Positions 56,764 to 64,000 of a stretch of DNA of 64,000 bases are shown here, piece by piece. The notes beneath the pieces are model-generated. The model was not told where the DNA came from, searched no databases, and was given only the letters and a program-made list of their open reading frames with translations. Origin of the DNA: Sphingopyxis sp. UBA6723 (GTDB taxonomy: Bacteria > Pseudomonadota > Alphaproteobacteria > Sphingomonadales > Sphingomonadaceae); NCBI RefSeq assembly GCF_002454115.1, contig NZ_DKIH01000009.1, forward strand, positions 386,002-450,001, given 5' to 3'. The position numbers and the translations under genes were made by a program. How positions within the stretch are numbered: the stretch's first letter is position 1; each line of letters starts with the position of its first letter.

Positions 56764-58278
56764 CTAACGGCCCGCATAAACAACGATTTTCACCTTCTGC
56801 CCCGGCGTCAACCGGCTCGACGGGGTCAAGCGGTTGAGCACCTGAAACCGCTCCGCCTGATAATTTGTATATGCCATGCGCCGCGACAGAGTGGCCATCG
56901 TATCGCCGCGGCCCACGGTCACCACATCGATCCGCCGCGGTCTGATCGCCGCCGCTTCGGCCGCATTCAAGCGCCGGACGCTATTGAACATCGAATTGAA
57001 CACACCGGTCCCGCCCGCTTTGGTCAACGTGACAAAGTGGAACGCACTGCTACGCGAGAATTCATAGGCAAAAACGGTCACATCAACCTGGCCCGACTGG
57101 CTGGCGACGCGCGCGGTCGAATAATAGGCGGGAATGCCATTGACCGTTGTGCGCTGGACCGAGCTTGGGCTGATCGCAGTGTTGCCCGCCACCGATTTGA
57201 ACGCCGCGGCCAAATACGTGTTCATGTCGCCGTTATACGGCCCGGTCGTGAACTGCCCCTGCCCACCATTGCCGCTGATCGTCACTGCGGTCGTCCCGTT
57301 TTGCATACCATATCCGCGCGGCACCGCGAACCGTAGCCGCAGGTCGGGGTGCAGGAACTCGTTACCCTCGACCACCCCCTGCGCGGGGTCGTCGCCATAC
57401 AGCACATTGTCGACCGCAGCCAAAAACGCATCGGCATTGCGCGTCCCCCCGGTGCCGCCGACGCGGCTCGCCAGGGTCTGGGCATTGCGGACGCGCGAGG
57501 CGGGGTCTGGGTGGGTGCTCGCCCACGCGGGCAGCGAACGCGCATCGCCGCCCGACAATCGGGCGTCGAGGTTGGTCTGGTTGGCAAGGCTCGCCAGCAT
57601 CGTCGATAGCGCCAGCGGATCATAGCCTGCGCTGCGCAGATACTGAACGCCGAGCTGGTCGGCTTGTAATTCCTGGCTGCGCGAAAAGCCCAGTGTCGCC
57701 ATTTGCGCGACCTGCATCGCATTGTTCTGGAGGAGACCGCCGAGCCCGCCGAGCACGCCGCCGCTATCGCCGATCGCGCCGCCGAGTACGGCGCCGAGTA
57801 CCCCGAGGATCTGGTTCCGCGTCGCCGCCGACTGGCGTTTTTTGCTGTGCTGTGCCGCAACATGGCCAACCTCATGCCCCAGCACCCCGGCCAGTTCGGC
57901 CTCATCGTTCATCAGCGCCATCAGCTGCCGGGTGACATAGACATAGCCGCCGGGAATCGCGAACGCGTTGTTCACCGGTGAATTGAGCAAGGTGACGGTA
58001 AAATCACTGCGCGCGTTCGACAGCCCCGATTGCAGAGCGATATTCTGTCCGACGCGGACAACATAGGCCGTCTGCGGGCCGCTATACGCGCCGCCAAATT
58101 CCGCCATCAGCTGCGGGTGCGCGTCATCGCCCTGCTTCCGTTCGGACGGGGAGATGCTGGTCGCGGTCTTGATCGCTTTCAGCTGCGCATCGGCGACGCC
58201 GGTCACAGCAAGGCTGCCCAATGCAACCGACGCCGCCAGCTTGATTGCCATATCATTCATTCTTTTTGTCCGGGTCAT
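56764..58278 (-). CDS. Periplasmic M48 zinc metalloprotease with C-terminal LysM-like domain
   Basis: A 504-residue exported protease of the BepA/LoiP type, involved in outer-membrane protein quality control. A signal peptide (IKLAASVALGSLAVTGVADA) is followed by the metal motif LGHEVGHVAAQHS and the third-ligand region SRSQELQADQLGVQYL. A middle domain is typical of sphingomonad members. The C-terminus (GRGDTMATLSRRM, then LTPGQKVKIV) resembles LysM and may hold peptidoglycan. The ATG at 58278 follows AGGGGAGG. Confidence 0.9.
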   Translation of the reverse strand: MTRTKRMNDMAIKLAASVALGSLAVTGVADAQLKAIKTATSISPSERKQGDDAHPQLMAEFGGAYSGPQTAYVVRVGQNIALQSGLSNARSDFTVTLLNSPVNNAFAIPGGYVYVTRQLMALMNDEAELAGVLGHEVGHVAAQHSKKRQSAATRNQILGVLGAVLGGAIGDSGGVLGGLGGLLQNNAMQVAQMATLGFSRSQELQADQLGVQYLRSAGYDPLALSTMLASLANQTNLDARLSGGDARSLPAWASTHPDPASRVRNAQTLASRVGGTGGTRNADAFLAAVDNVLYGDDPAQGVVEGNEFLHPDLRLRFAVPRGYGMQNGTTAVTISGNGGQGQFTTGPYNGDMNTYLAAAFKSVAGNTAISPSSVQRTTVNGIPAYYSTARVASQSGQVDVTVFAYEFSRSSAFHFVTLTKAGGTGVFNSMFNSVRRLNAAEAAAIRPRRIDVVTVGRGDTMATLSRRMAYTNYQAERFQVLNRLTPSSRLTPGQKVKIVVYAGR

Positions 58279-58425
58279 CGATGCGCCTCCCCTTGCTGTT
58301 CGTCGTTCCGGGATATCCCTTATTGACCGCGACGCAAACCGCACCTGAACGGCAGTACCCGCGCCGCGGCCCCATTATGGACAGTGAACGCAAATCGCGG
58401 CAATCGGGTTCCGCTGCGACGTCGG

Positions 58426-59373
58426 TCAGGCGCGCCCCATGGCCAGGAATTTTTCCTCGCGCGCCGCCAGGATCGTGTCGCGCGGCAAGCCCGACAGGCT
58501 GTCCAGTTCCTGTGCGATCGCATCGCCGAGCGCGGCAATCGCAGCGTCGGGATCACGGTGGGCGCCGCCGACGGGTTCGGAAACGATGCGATCGATGATC
58601 TTCAGCCCCAGCAGATCCTGCGCCGACATCTTCATCGCCGCCGCGGCATCGGCGGCCTTATCCGACGTGCGCCACAGAATCGACGCGCAGCCTTCGGGCG
58701 AAATCACCGAATAAACGGCATGTTCAAACATCAGCACACGGTTCGCGGCGGCGAGCGCGATTGCGCCGCCTGACCCGCCTTCCCCAACGATCGCCGCAAC
58801 CATCGGAACGCCGAGCGCGAGGCATTGTTCGGTCGAGCGAGCGATCGCTTCGGCTTGGCCCCGTTCTTCGGCCTGGATGCCCGGAAACGCGCCCGAGGTG
58901 TCAACCAGCGTTACCACCGGCAGGCCAAAACGGTCGGCGAGTTGCATCAAGCGGATCGCCTTGCGATAGCCCTCCGGCTTGGCCATCCCGAAATTATGCT
59001 TCATGCGCGACGGAATATCGTCGCCCTTTTCATGGCCGATGACCATCACGCGGCGCCCGCGAAAGCGCGCGAGGCCGCCCAGAATCGCCTGATCGTCGCC
59101 GAAATTGCGGTCGCCCGCCAGCGGCATCCAGTCGTCGAACATTTCGGCGACATAATGTTTGAAATGCGGGCGGTCGGGGTGGCGCGCAACCTGCGTCTTT
59201 TGCCACGGCGTCAGCTTCGCATAGATATCACGCAGCAATTTCGAGGACTTGTCCTCCAGCCGCGCAATGTCATTGTCGATGTTGAGCGTGGGGTCGTCCC
59301 GCATCTCGCGCAATTCAGCAATTTGCCGATCGAGCGCGGCGACCTGTTTTTCGAAGTCCAGAAAGGCTGTCAT
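58426..59373 (-). CDS. accA: Acetyl-CoA carboxylase carboxyltransferase subunit alpha
   Basis: A 315-residue subunit that with AccD transfers carboxyl from biotin to acetyl-CoA for fatty-acid synthesis. Typical AccA stretches are LDFEKQVAALDRQIAELRE, HPDRPHFKHYVAEMFDDW, GHEKGDD, the oxyanion-helix segment TLVDTSGAFPG and GEGGSGGAIAL. The length is standard. It begins 11 bases after the xerD stop on the same strand, a common sphingomonad arrangement. Confidence 0.96.
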   Translation of the reverse strand: MTAFLDFEKQVAALDRQIAELREMRDDPTLNIDNDIARLEDKSSKLLRDIYAKLTPWQKTQVARHPDRPHFKHYVAEMFDDWMPLAGDRNFGDDQAILGGLARFRGRRVMVIGHEKGDDIPSRMKHNFGMAKPEGYRKAIRLMQLADRFGLPVVTLVDTSGAFPGIQAEERGQAEAIARSTEQCLALGVPMVAAIVGEGGSGGAIALAAANRVLMFEHAVYSVISPEGCASILWRTSDKAADAAAAMKMSAQDLLGLKIIDRIVSEPVGGAHRDPDAAIAALGDAIAQELDSLSGLPRDTILAAREEKFLAMGRA

Positions 59374-59384
59374 GGCGGAGAGCG

Positions 59385-60308
59385 CTAGGACGAAGGTGAC
59401 CCGAGGTCAACGTCGGCAATATGATCGCGCATCTGCGCCAACGGATGGCGCTGGTTGACCAGCTCGACGAGGCGGCGGCTGTCGACATGGGTATAGATTT
59501 CGGTCGTCGCGATGTCCGCGTGGCCCAGCATCAACTGCAATGCCCGCAGGTCCGCCCCGCCTTCGAGCAGATGGGTGGCAAAAGCGTGGCGCAGCACATG
59601 CGGGCTGACCGCGGTCGGATCGATCCCCGCGCGGCCCGCGAGATCGCGCAGCATCTGGAACAGCCGGACGCGCGAGACGTGGCTCTTGCCCGACGGAAAC
59701 AGCCAAAGCGAACCGTCGGCGATGAGCGGCAGCCAGCGGTCGAGCGCCCCGCGGGCGCGATCCGACAGCGGCACCAACCGCTCTTTGTCTCCCTTTCCCC
59801 GCACGATCAGATATTCGCGCTCGCCGGCAATCGCCCGCCGCGGCAGTGCTACCAGTTCACTCGCGCGCAGTCCCGATCCATAAAGAAGTTCGAGCAGCAA
59901 CAGCATCCGCACCGCCGCCGCGGCTGGCGCTTCACCCGCGGCGTCCTCTTCGGCCTGTGCAAACAGCCGCCCGACATGATCGTGCGTCAGGATGCGCGGC
60001 AGCGGGCGCCGCGTCGTTGGCCGTGCAATATCGAGCGCAGGATTGTCGGCGCGGTCGCCTTCGTCGAGCAGAAAGGCGAAGAACTGACGCAGCGCGGACA
60101 GCTTGCGCGCCGCACTGCTTGCCGCAAGTGATTGATAGTCAGCCATCAATTGGCGCAGCACCGCGACATTCGCATCGGCGAGCGGGCCTTTGACCCATAA
60201 TGCCGCCTGCTCCAGATCGCGGCGATAGGCAGCCAGCGTGTTGCGCGAGGCGCCTCGCTCCGCCGCCATCATTTCCAGGAAGCGGTCGATCGCTGCCCCG
60301 TCAGACAT
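59385..60308 (-). CDS. xerD: Tyrosine recombinase XerD
   Basis: A 307-residue chromosome-dimer resolvase acting with XerC at dif. The N-terminal core-binding domain (FLEMMAAERGASRNTLAAYRRDL) and the catalytic domain are complete. The latter has Arg in GLRASELVALP, Lys in GKGDKERLVP, the HxxR box HVLRHAFATHLLEGG, the second His in LGHADIATTEIY, and the nucleophile Tyr in IYTHV. The gene leads accA and is a housekeeping recombinase, not part of the mobile element. Confidence 0.92.
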   Translation of the reverse strand: MSDGAAIDRFLEMMAAERGASRNTLAAYRRDLEQAALWVKGPLADANVAVLRQLMADYQSLAASSAARKLSALRQFFAFLLDEGDRADNPALDIARPTTRRPLPRILTHDHVGRLFAQAEEDAAGEAPAAAAVRMLLLLELLYGSGLRASELVALPRRAIAGEREYLIVRGKGDKERLVPLSDRARGALDRWLPLIADGSLWLFPSGKSHVSRVRLFQMLRDLAGRAGIDPTAVSPHVLRHAFATHLLEGGADLRALQLMLGHADIATTEIYTHVDSRRLVELVNQRHPLAQMRDHIADVDLGSPSS

Positions 60309-60337
60309 CGTCTGACTGCGCCATCAAACGGTCAGGT

Positions 60338-62158
60338 TCAGACACGCACCAGCGCTTCGGCGGCGATCATCCGCGCTTCGGACGCCAGTCCCACCTCGCG
60401 TAGCGCCCGGACGATGTAATAGAGATGATAGGGCGGCACTTTCGACCATTCGCCTTGCATCCCTGTCGCGGCCAGCAACGCCACCATCCCGGGTTCACGC
60501 CGCTCTGCGGCGGCCATGATTGCGCGCGACCAGCGCGTCTGCTTGCCCAGATCGACGCCGAGGTCGCTCGCCGCCGACGCTGCAGCGCCCGTCTCGATCC
60601 GCCCGAGCCCGGCCAGCCCGGCGAGCAGGAATTTCGAGCGCAGATAATCGGCGCTGTCGTCATCGCTCGAAAACTGCCCGACGGCGCCAGCGGTGGTGCC
60701 GTTTAGGGGTCGCGGTGAACCGACCGCCAGCACGCCCCAAGCGTGGCTTCCGACGGTCACGGTCGGCACCCAAGCGATGGCGTTGGCGTCATAGCCGCCT
60801 GCCAGCATCGATCCCAGCAATTGCCACGGATCGCTGCCGACATCGGTGCTCACCGGCAATGCTGCGGCGGCACGCGCGGTCGCGACCATCGCCGCGTAGC
60901 TTTGCAGCGGTGCCGTCCCAGCACTCCACAGCCCTTGCATTGCCGCGTAGCGGTCGGCGCCATTCGCGGCGCCAAAGGCGGCGCGGAGCTGGTCGGTCTG
61001 CGCCGCCAGCGCCTCCGAAGGTTCTTCCTCGCCCGCCGCCGCGCTCAGCAAGGACACATAGGCTTCGCTCGATAGCACGCCGCGCGCCGCCGCCTCGGGC
61101 GCCGCGGCAACCCGATTTGCCATGTCGGTCATCGGCGCGAGGACGGTCCAGCCCTTCATATGGGCAGGGATCGACGTGCGCAGCGGTTCGGGGACCGGCA
61201 CCGCCGTGGCAGTCGCCATGCCGAACCGCCAGCTCGTCAGCCGGTCGACATTATCCCATTCGATCGTGGTCGATCGCCGCCCGCTGCCGGTGGCGCCGAG
61301 CACCCGCTCCGCGAGCAGGATGTCGAAGTTGGCAATCTTGCCACTCGACCGCACCCGGCCGATCGCCCAACCTGCCGGGCCGGCCTCGCCCGACAAGCCC
61401 GAACAAATCGCCGCCGCCAGCCGCCAGGCCTGCTCGTCGCCATGGGCCAGACCAGCTGGAACATAGGGACACATGCCCGCCGGATCGGCGTTGGCCAGAT
61501 AAGTCTGCTGCGCCGCCGCCACCAGGCGCGGGCTGGCCCGGTCATAGTCGACCGCCTGAACGATCCAGCGCGCCGCGATCGATTCGCCCATCCGGAGCAG
61601 AAGCGACGCGCGGTCGGCGGCCAGGTCGGCGCCGTTGATCGTGCCGGGGGTATCGATCGCCGATACCAGTGACCGCCGCAGCAGGATCTGACCCCAGCGC
61701 GACGCAAGCTGGCCGTTGGTCCGCCGCATGATCGCCGCGGCATATTGACCGCGCACACCAAAGGCATCGGGTGCGAGCCCCCCGGTTTCGGGGGTCAATG
61801 GTCCGATCCGCGTCAGCAAACGCCGCGCGCCGGGCGGAAGATCATATTTCAGCGTGCCAGGCGCGACCTCTTCGCCATCCTCGCCCTCCTCATCGGAAGC
61901 CTCGCCGGGCGTTCCGGCCGTGTCGGTGGCGCTTACCGTCGAGGTGACCGGCGGCGGGGTCGCACCGTTTTTCGGGGTCGATGTTGGCGTAGGTGCTTGC
62001 GATGGGGTCGGCGTCGGACGCGGTGCCGGCGTGTCGGGAGGATTGCCAAAACCTTCGGGCAGCAGCGATTCCTGCGCGAGCGCGGGCAGCACCAGCGCGG
62101 CGGCAAGCGCGGTACCCGACAAGGCCAAGGTCAGCATCAGCGGTTTTTTAGTCATCAC
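60338..62158 (-). CDS. Large exported hypothetical protein
   Basis: A 606-residue protein with a signal peptide (LMLTLALSGTALAAALVLPALAQE). A Pro/Thr-rich low-complexity linker follows (residues 40-80, with PTPTPSQAPTPT) and then an acidic patch EEGEDGEEV. The remaining 500 residues are Ala-rich helical sequence without a known motif, perhaps an alpha-solenoid. It is divergent from aroK and upstream of xerD. Such proteins appear conserved at this place in sphingomonads as far as I recall. Function is unknown. Confidence 0.75.
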   Translation of the reverse strand: MMTKKPLMLTLALSGTALAAALVLPALAQESLLPEGFGNPPDTPAPRPTPTPSQAPTPTSTPKNGATPPPVTSTVSATDTAGTPGEASDEEGEDGEEVAPGTLKYDLPPGARRLLTRIGPLTPETGGLAPDAFGVRGQYAAAIMRRTNGQLASRWGQILLRRSLVSAIDTPGTINGADLAADRASLLLRMGESIAARWIVQAVDYDRASPRLVAAAQQTYLANADPAGMCPYVPAGLAHGDEQAWRLAAAICSGLSGEAGPAGWAIGRVRSSGKIANFDILLAERVLGATGSGRRSTTIEWDNVDRLTSWRFGMATATAVPVPEPLRTSIPAHMKGWTVLAPMTDMANRVAAAPEAAARGVLSSEAYVSLLSAAAGEEEPSEALAAQTDQLRAAFGAANGADRYAAMQGLWSAGTAPLQSYAAMVATARAAAALPVSTDVGSDPWQLLGSMLAGGYDANAIAWVPTVTVGSHAWGVLAVGSPRPLNGTTAGAVGQFSSDDDSADYLRSKFLLAGLAGLGRIETGAAASAASDLGVDLGKQTRWSRAIMAAAERREPGMVALLAATGMQGEWSKVPPYHLYYIVRALREVGLASEARMIAAEALVRV

Positions 62159-62282
62159 GCCACGCTTTCGGCAATCTTGTCGGCCACGTCCACCTCAATC
62201 CTTCGCGCCCGGACAGCCGGACCTGCATTTATCGGCGAAAACCGTTGTTCCGCGCGTCTCGAACGGTATAGCCGCGCCCACC

Positions 62283-62861
62283 ATGTCGCGAAACCCGAAA
62301 AGCCCGGCTTCTGCCATTCCCGCGTCGATCCGCGACCGGTCGATCGTGCTGGTCGGGTTGATGGGGTCGGGAAAATCGACCGTTGGCCGCCGCTTGGCCC
62401 AGCGATTGGGGATGCGGTTTGCCGACGCCGACGACGAGATTGAGCGCGCCGCCGACATGACCATCGCCGATATTTTCGAACGGTTCGGCGAGGCGCATTT
62501 CCGCGATGGCGAGCGGCGGGTGATCGCGCGGCTGCTGGCCGGCAAACCGATGGTGCTGGCGACTGGCGGCGGTGCCTTTATCAACGACGAAACACGCGCG
62601 CTGATCCTGCGTGACAGTCTGTGCATCTGGCTCGACGCCGACATCGAGACATTGGTCGAGCGCGTCGGTCGCCGCAGCCATCGACCGCTGCTCAAGAACC
62701 GCGACCCGCGCGAAGTGCTTCGCGAACTGGCGGCGGTGCGAAACCCGATCTATGCCGAAGCCCATCTGCGCATCGGTTCGGCAAGCACGCCACATGATCA
62801 CACGGTACGCGCGATCATGGAGGCCTTGTCAGAGTGGAAAGACCCGCAATGGAACAACTGA
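62283..62861 (+). CDS. aroK: Shikimate kinase
   Basis: A 192-residue enzyme that phosphorylates shikimate on the way to chorismate. The Walker A motif is LVGLMGSGKSTVGRRLA, followed by the substrate-binding FADADDEIE and the GGGAF segment (LATGGGAFIN). A LID region RRSHRPLL is present. The ATG at 62283 gives the usual length. It overlaps aroB by 13 bases, the normal aroKB operon. Confidence 0.95.
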   Translation: MSRNPKSPASAIPASIRDRSIVLVGLMGSGKSTVGRRLAQRLGMRFADADDEIERAADMTIADIFERFGEAHFRDGERRVIARLLAGKPMVLATGGGAFINDETRALILRDSLCIWLDADIETLVERVGRRSHRPLLKNRDPREVLRELAAVRNPIYAEAHLRIGSASTPHDHTVRAIMEALSEWKDPQWNN

Positions 62862-63952
62862 CCGTCGAACTCGGCAACCGCAGTTATCCGATCCTGATCG
62901 GCGATGGGCTGATCCGGTCGATCGGAACACATGTGGCGCCGCTGCTCAAACGCCCGCGGACGATGATCGTCACCGACGCGCATGTCGCTGACCATTATCT
63001 GATCCCACTCGGCACCGCGCTGGCAATGGAGAATATCTCCTTCTCCTCCTTCGTCCTCGAACCCGGCGAGGCAACGAAAAGCTGGGCCGGGTTGGCAAGG
63101 TTGACCGAATGGCTGATCGGCGAAGGCGTCGAGCGCAGCGATCATGTCATCGCGCTTGGCGGCGGCGTCATCGGCGATCTCGTCGGCTTCGCGTGCAGCA
63201 TCGTGAAGCGCGGCTGTCACTTCATCCAGGTACCGACCACCCTGCTCGCACAAGTCGACAGCAGCGTCGGCGGCAAGACCGCGATCAACGTCGCCGCGGG
63301 CAAGAATATGATCGGTGCCTTTCACCAGCCCGCACTGGTCGTGATCGACCCCGCGACGCTCGCAACGCTGCCGCGCCGCGATCTCGCCGCGGGCTATGCC
63401 GAGGTGGTCAAATATGGCCTGATCGACGATGCCGACTTTTTTGGCTGGTGCGAAGCGAATGGCGCGGCGCTGCTGGGGGGCGACAGCGCCGCGCGCGCGC
63501 AAGCCATCGCGCATAGCGTCGCTGCCAAGGCGCGGATTGTCGCCGCCGACGAGCGCGAGACGCAGGACATCCGCGCGCTGCTTAACCTGGGTCACAGCTT
63601 TGGCCACGCGCTCGAAGCCGAAACCGGGTATTCGGACAAACTGCTGCATGGCGAAGCGGTCGCCGCGGGCATGGTGCTGGCGCATCGCTTTTCAGCTGCG
63701 CAAGGCCTGTGTTCGGCCGCCGATGCCGACCGCGTCGCTGCGCATCTTGCCGCGGTTGGTCTGCCGCACGATCTGGCAAGTGCTGGGGTGGCGGCGGACG
63801 GCGCAACGCTGGCGGGTCATATGGCGCATGACAAGAAGGTGCGCGGCGGCAAATTGCCGCTGATCCTGACCCGCGGCATTGGTCGGAGCTTTGTCACCGA
63901 TGAATTCGGGTTGGACATGGTCGCGGCGTTTCTGGACGTCCAGCCCCGCTAG
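62849..63952 (+). CDS. aroB: 3-dehydroquinate synthase
   Basis: A 367-residue NAD- and Zn-dependent enzyme that cyclises DAHP to 3-dehydroquinate in aromatic amino-acid synthesis. Seen are ALGGGVIGDLVGFACSIVKRG, the segment VPTTLLAQVDSSVGGKTAIN, the metal ligand regions GYAEVVKYGLIDD and LNLGHSFGHALEAE, and HGEAVAAGM. The ATG at 62849 (MEQLTVELG) overlaps the aroK end. The protein is complete. Confidence 0.96.
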   Translation: MEQLTVELGNRSYPILIGDGLIRSIGTHVAPLLKRPRTMIVTDAHVADHYLIPLGTALAMENISFSSFVLEPGEATKSWAGLARLTEWLIGEGVERSDHVIALGGGVIGDLVGFACSIVKRGCHFIQVPTTLLAQVDSSVGGKTAINVAAGKNMIGAFHQPALVVIDPATLATLPRRDLAAGYAEVVKYGLIDDADFFGWCEANGAALLGGDSAARAQAIAHSVAAKARIVAADERETQDIRALLNLGHSFGHALEAETGYSDKLLHGEAVAAGMVLAHRFSAAQGLCSAADADRVAAHLAAVGLPHDLASAGVAADGATLAGHMAHDKKVRGGKLPLILTRGIGRSFVTDEFGLDMVAAFLDVQPR

Positions 63953-63973
63953 ATTTTACGGATCACCCAAACT

Positions 63974-64000
63974 CCGCTTGTGCTGAGCTTGTCGAAGCAC
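63974..64000. repeat. Partial dispersed repeat at the window end
   Basis: CCGCTTGTGCTGAGCTTGTC, then GAAGCAC, a motif common in intergenic repeats of sphingomonads and related bacteria. The likely inverted partner lies beyond the window. Confidence 0.5.

Overview
The window is GC-rich alphaproteobacterial chromosome, most like Sphingomonadaceae (Sphingopyxis/Sphingomonas type). The evidence is two large TonB-dependent receptors next to peptide and amino-acid catabolic genes, the blocks xerD-accA and aroK-aroB, high-GC codon use, and dispersed inverted repeats with a gtcgag..gtcgag core. The organism call is inference from gene content, without a database search.

Region 1 (1-1742) holds the end of moaA, an NAD kinase gene and tRNA-Asn(GTT). 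Region 2 (2204-18372) looks like a D-amino-acid and peptidoglycan-fragment salvage locus. An N-acyl-D-amino-acid deacylase gene diverges from a LysR-type regulator gene. A tightly coupled six-gene operon follows: dgcN, dgcA (the N-acetyl-D-glutamate route), a dicarboxylate/amino-acid symporter, an AmpG-like muropeptide permease, a beta-lactamase-fold serine hydrolase and a PBP4-type DD-carboxypeptidase. A penicillin-acylase-family gene then diverges from a TonB receptor gene with a structured leader. A palindromic motif recurs at the promoters.

Region 3 (18425-32394) holds kynureninase, an acyl-CoA dehydrogenase with a MaoC/HTD2-like protein, an M19 dipeptidase homologue with a TPR lipoprotein-like partner, an XRE-cupin regulator, a second TonB receptor, a prolidase-like amidohydrolase, an ALDH7 (AmaB-type) dehydrogenase, a second TPR protein paralogous to the first, and a TonB-like protein. 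Three promoters here share an AAATTTCC motif.

Region 4 (about 32581-53106) is a roughly 20.5-kb integrative mobilizable element. It lies between the 3' end of tRNA-Arg(CCT) and a 12-bp direct copy of that end. Beside the tRNA is a large serine recombinase gene. The cargo is a J-domain protein, gene remnants, a protein with an SSB-like acidic C-terminal tip whose gene contains a tRNA-like sequence, a two-methyltransferase plus HNH restriction-modification module, two DEDD exonucleases, a diguanylate cyclase, a MobA/MobL relaxase with a cruciform oriT candidate, and several unknown proteins.

Region 5 (53222-64000) is core chromosome: DUF1178, glutaredoxin, ComF, a methyltransferase, a Nudix hydrolase, two Flp pilins, an M48 protease, accA, xerD, a large lineage-type exported protein, aroK and aroB.
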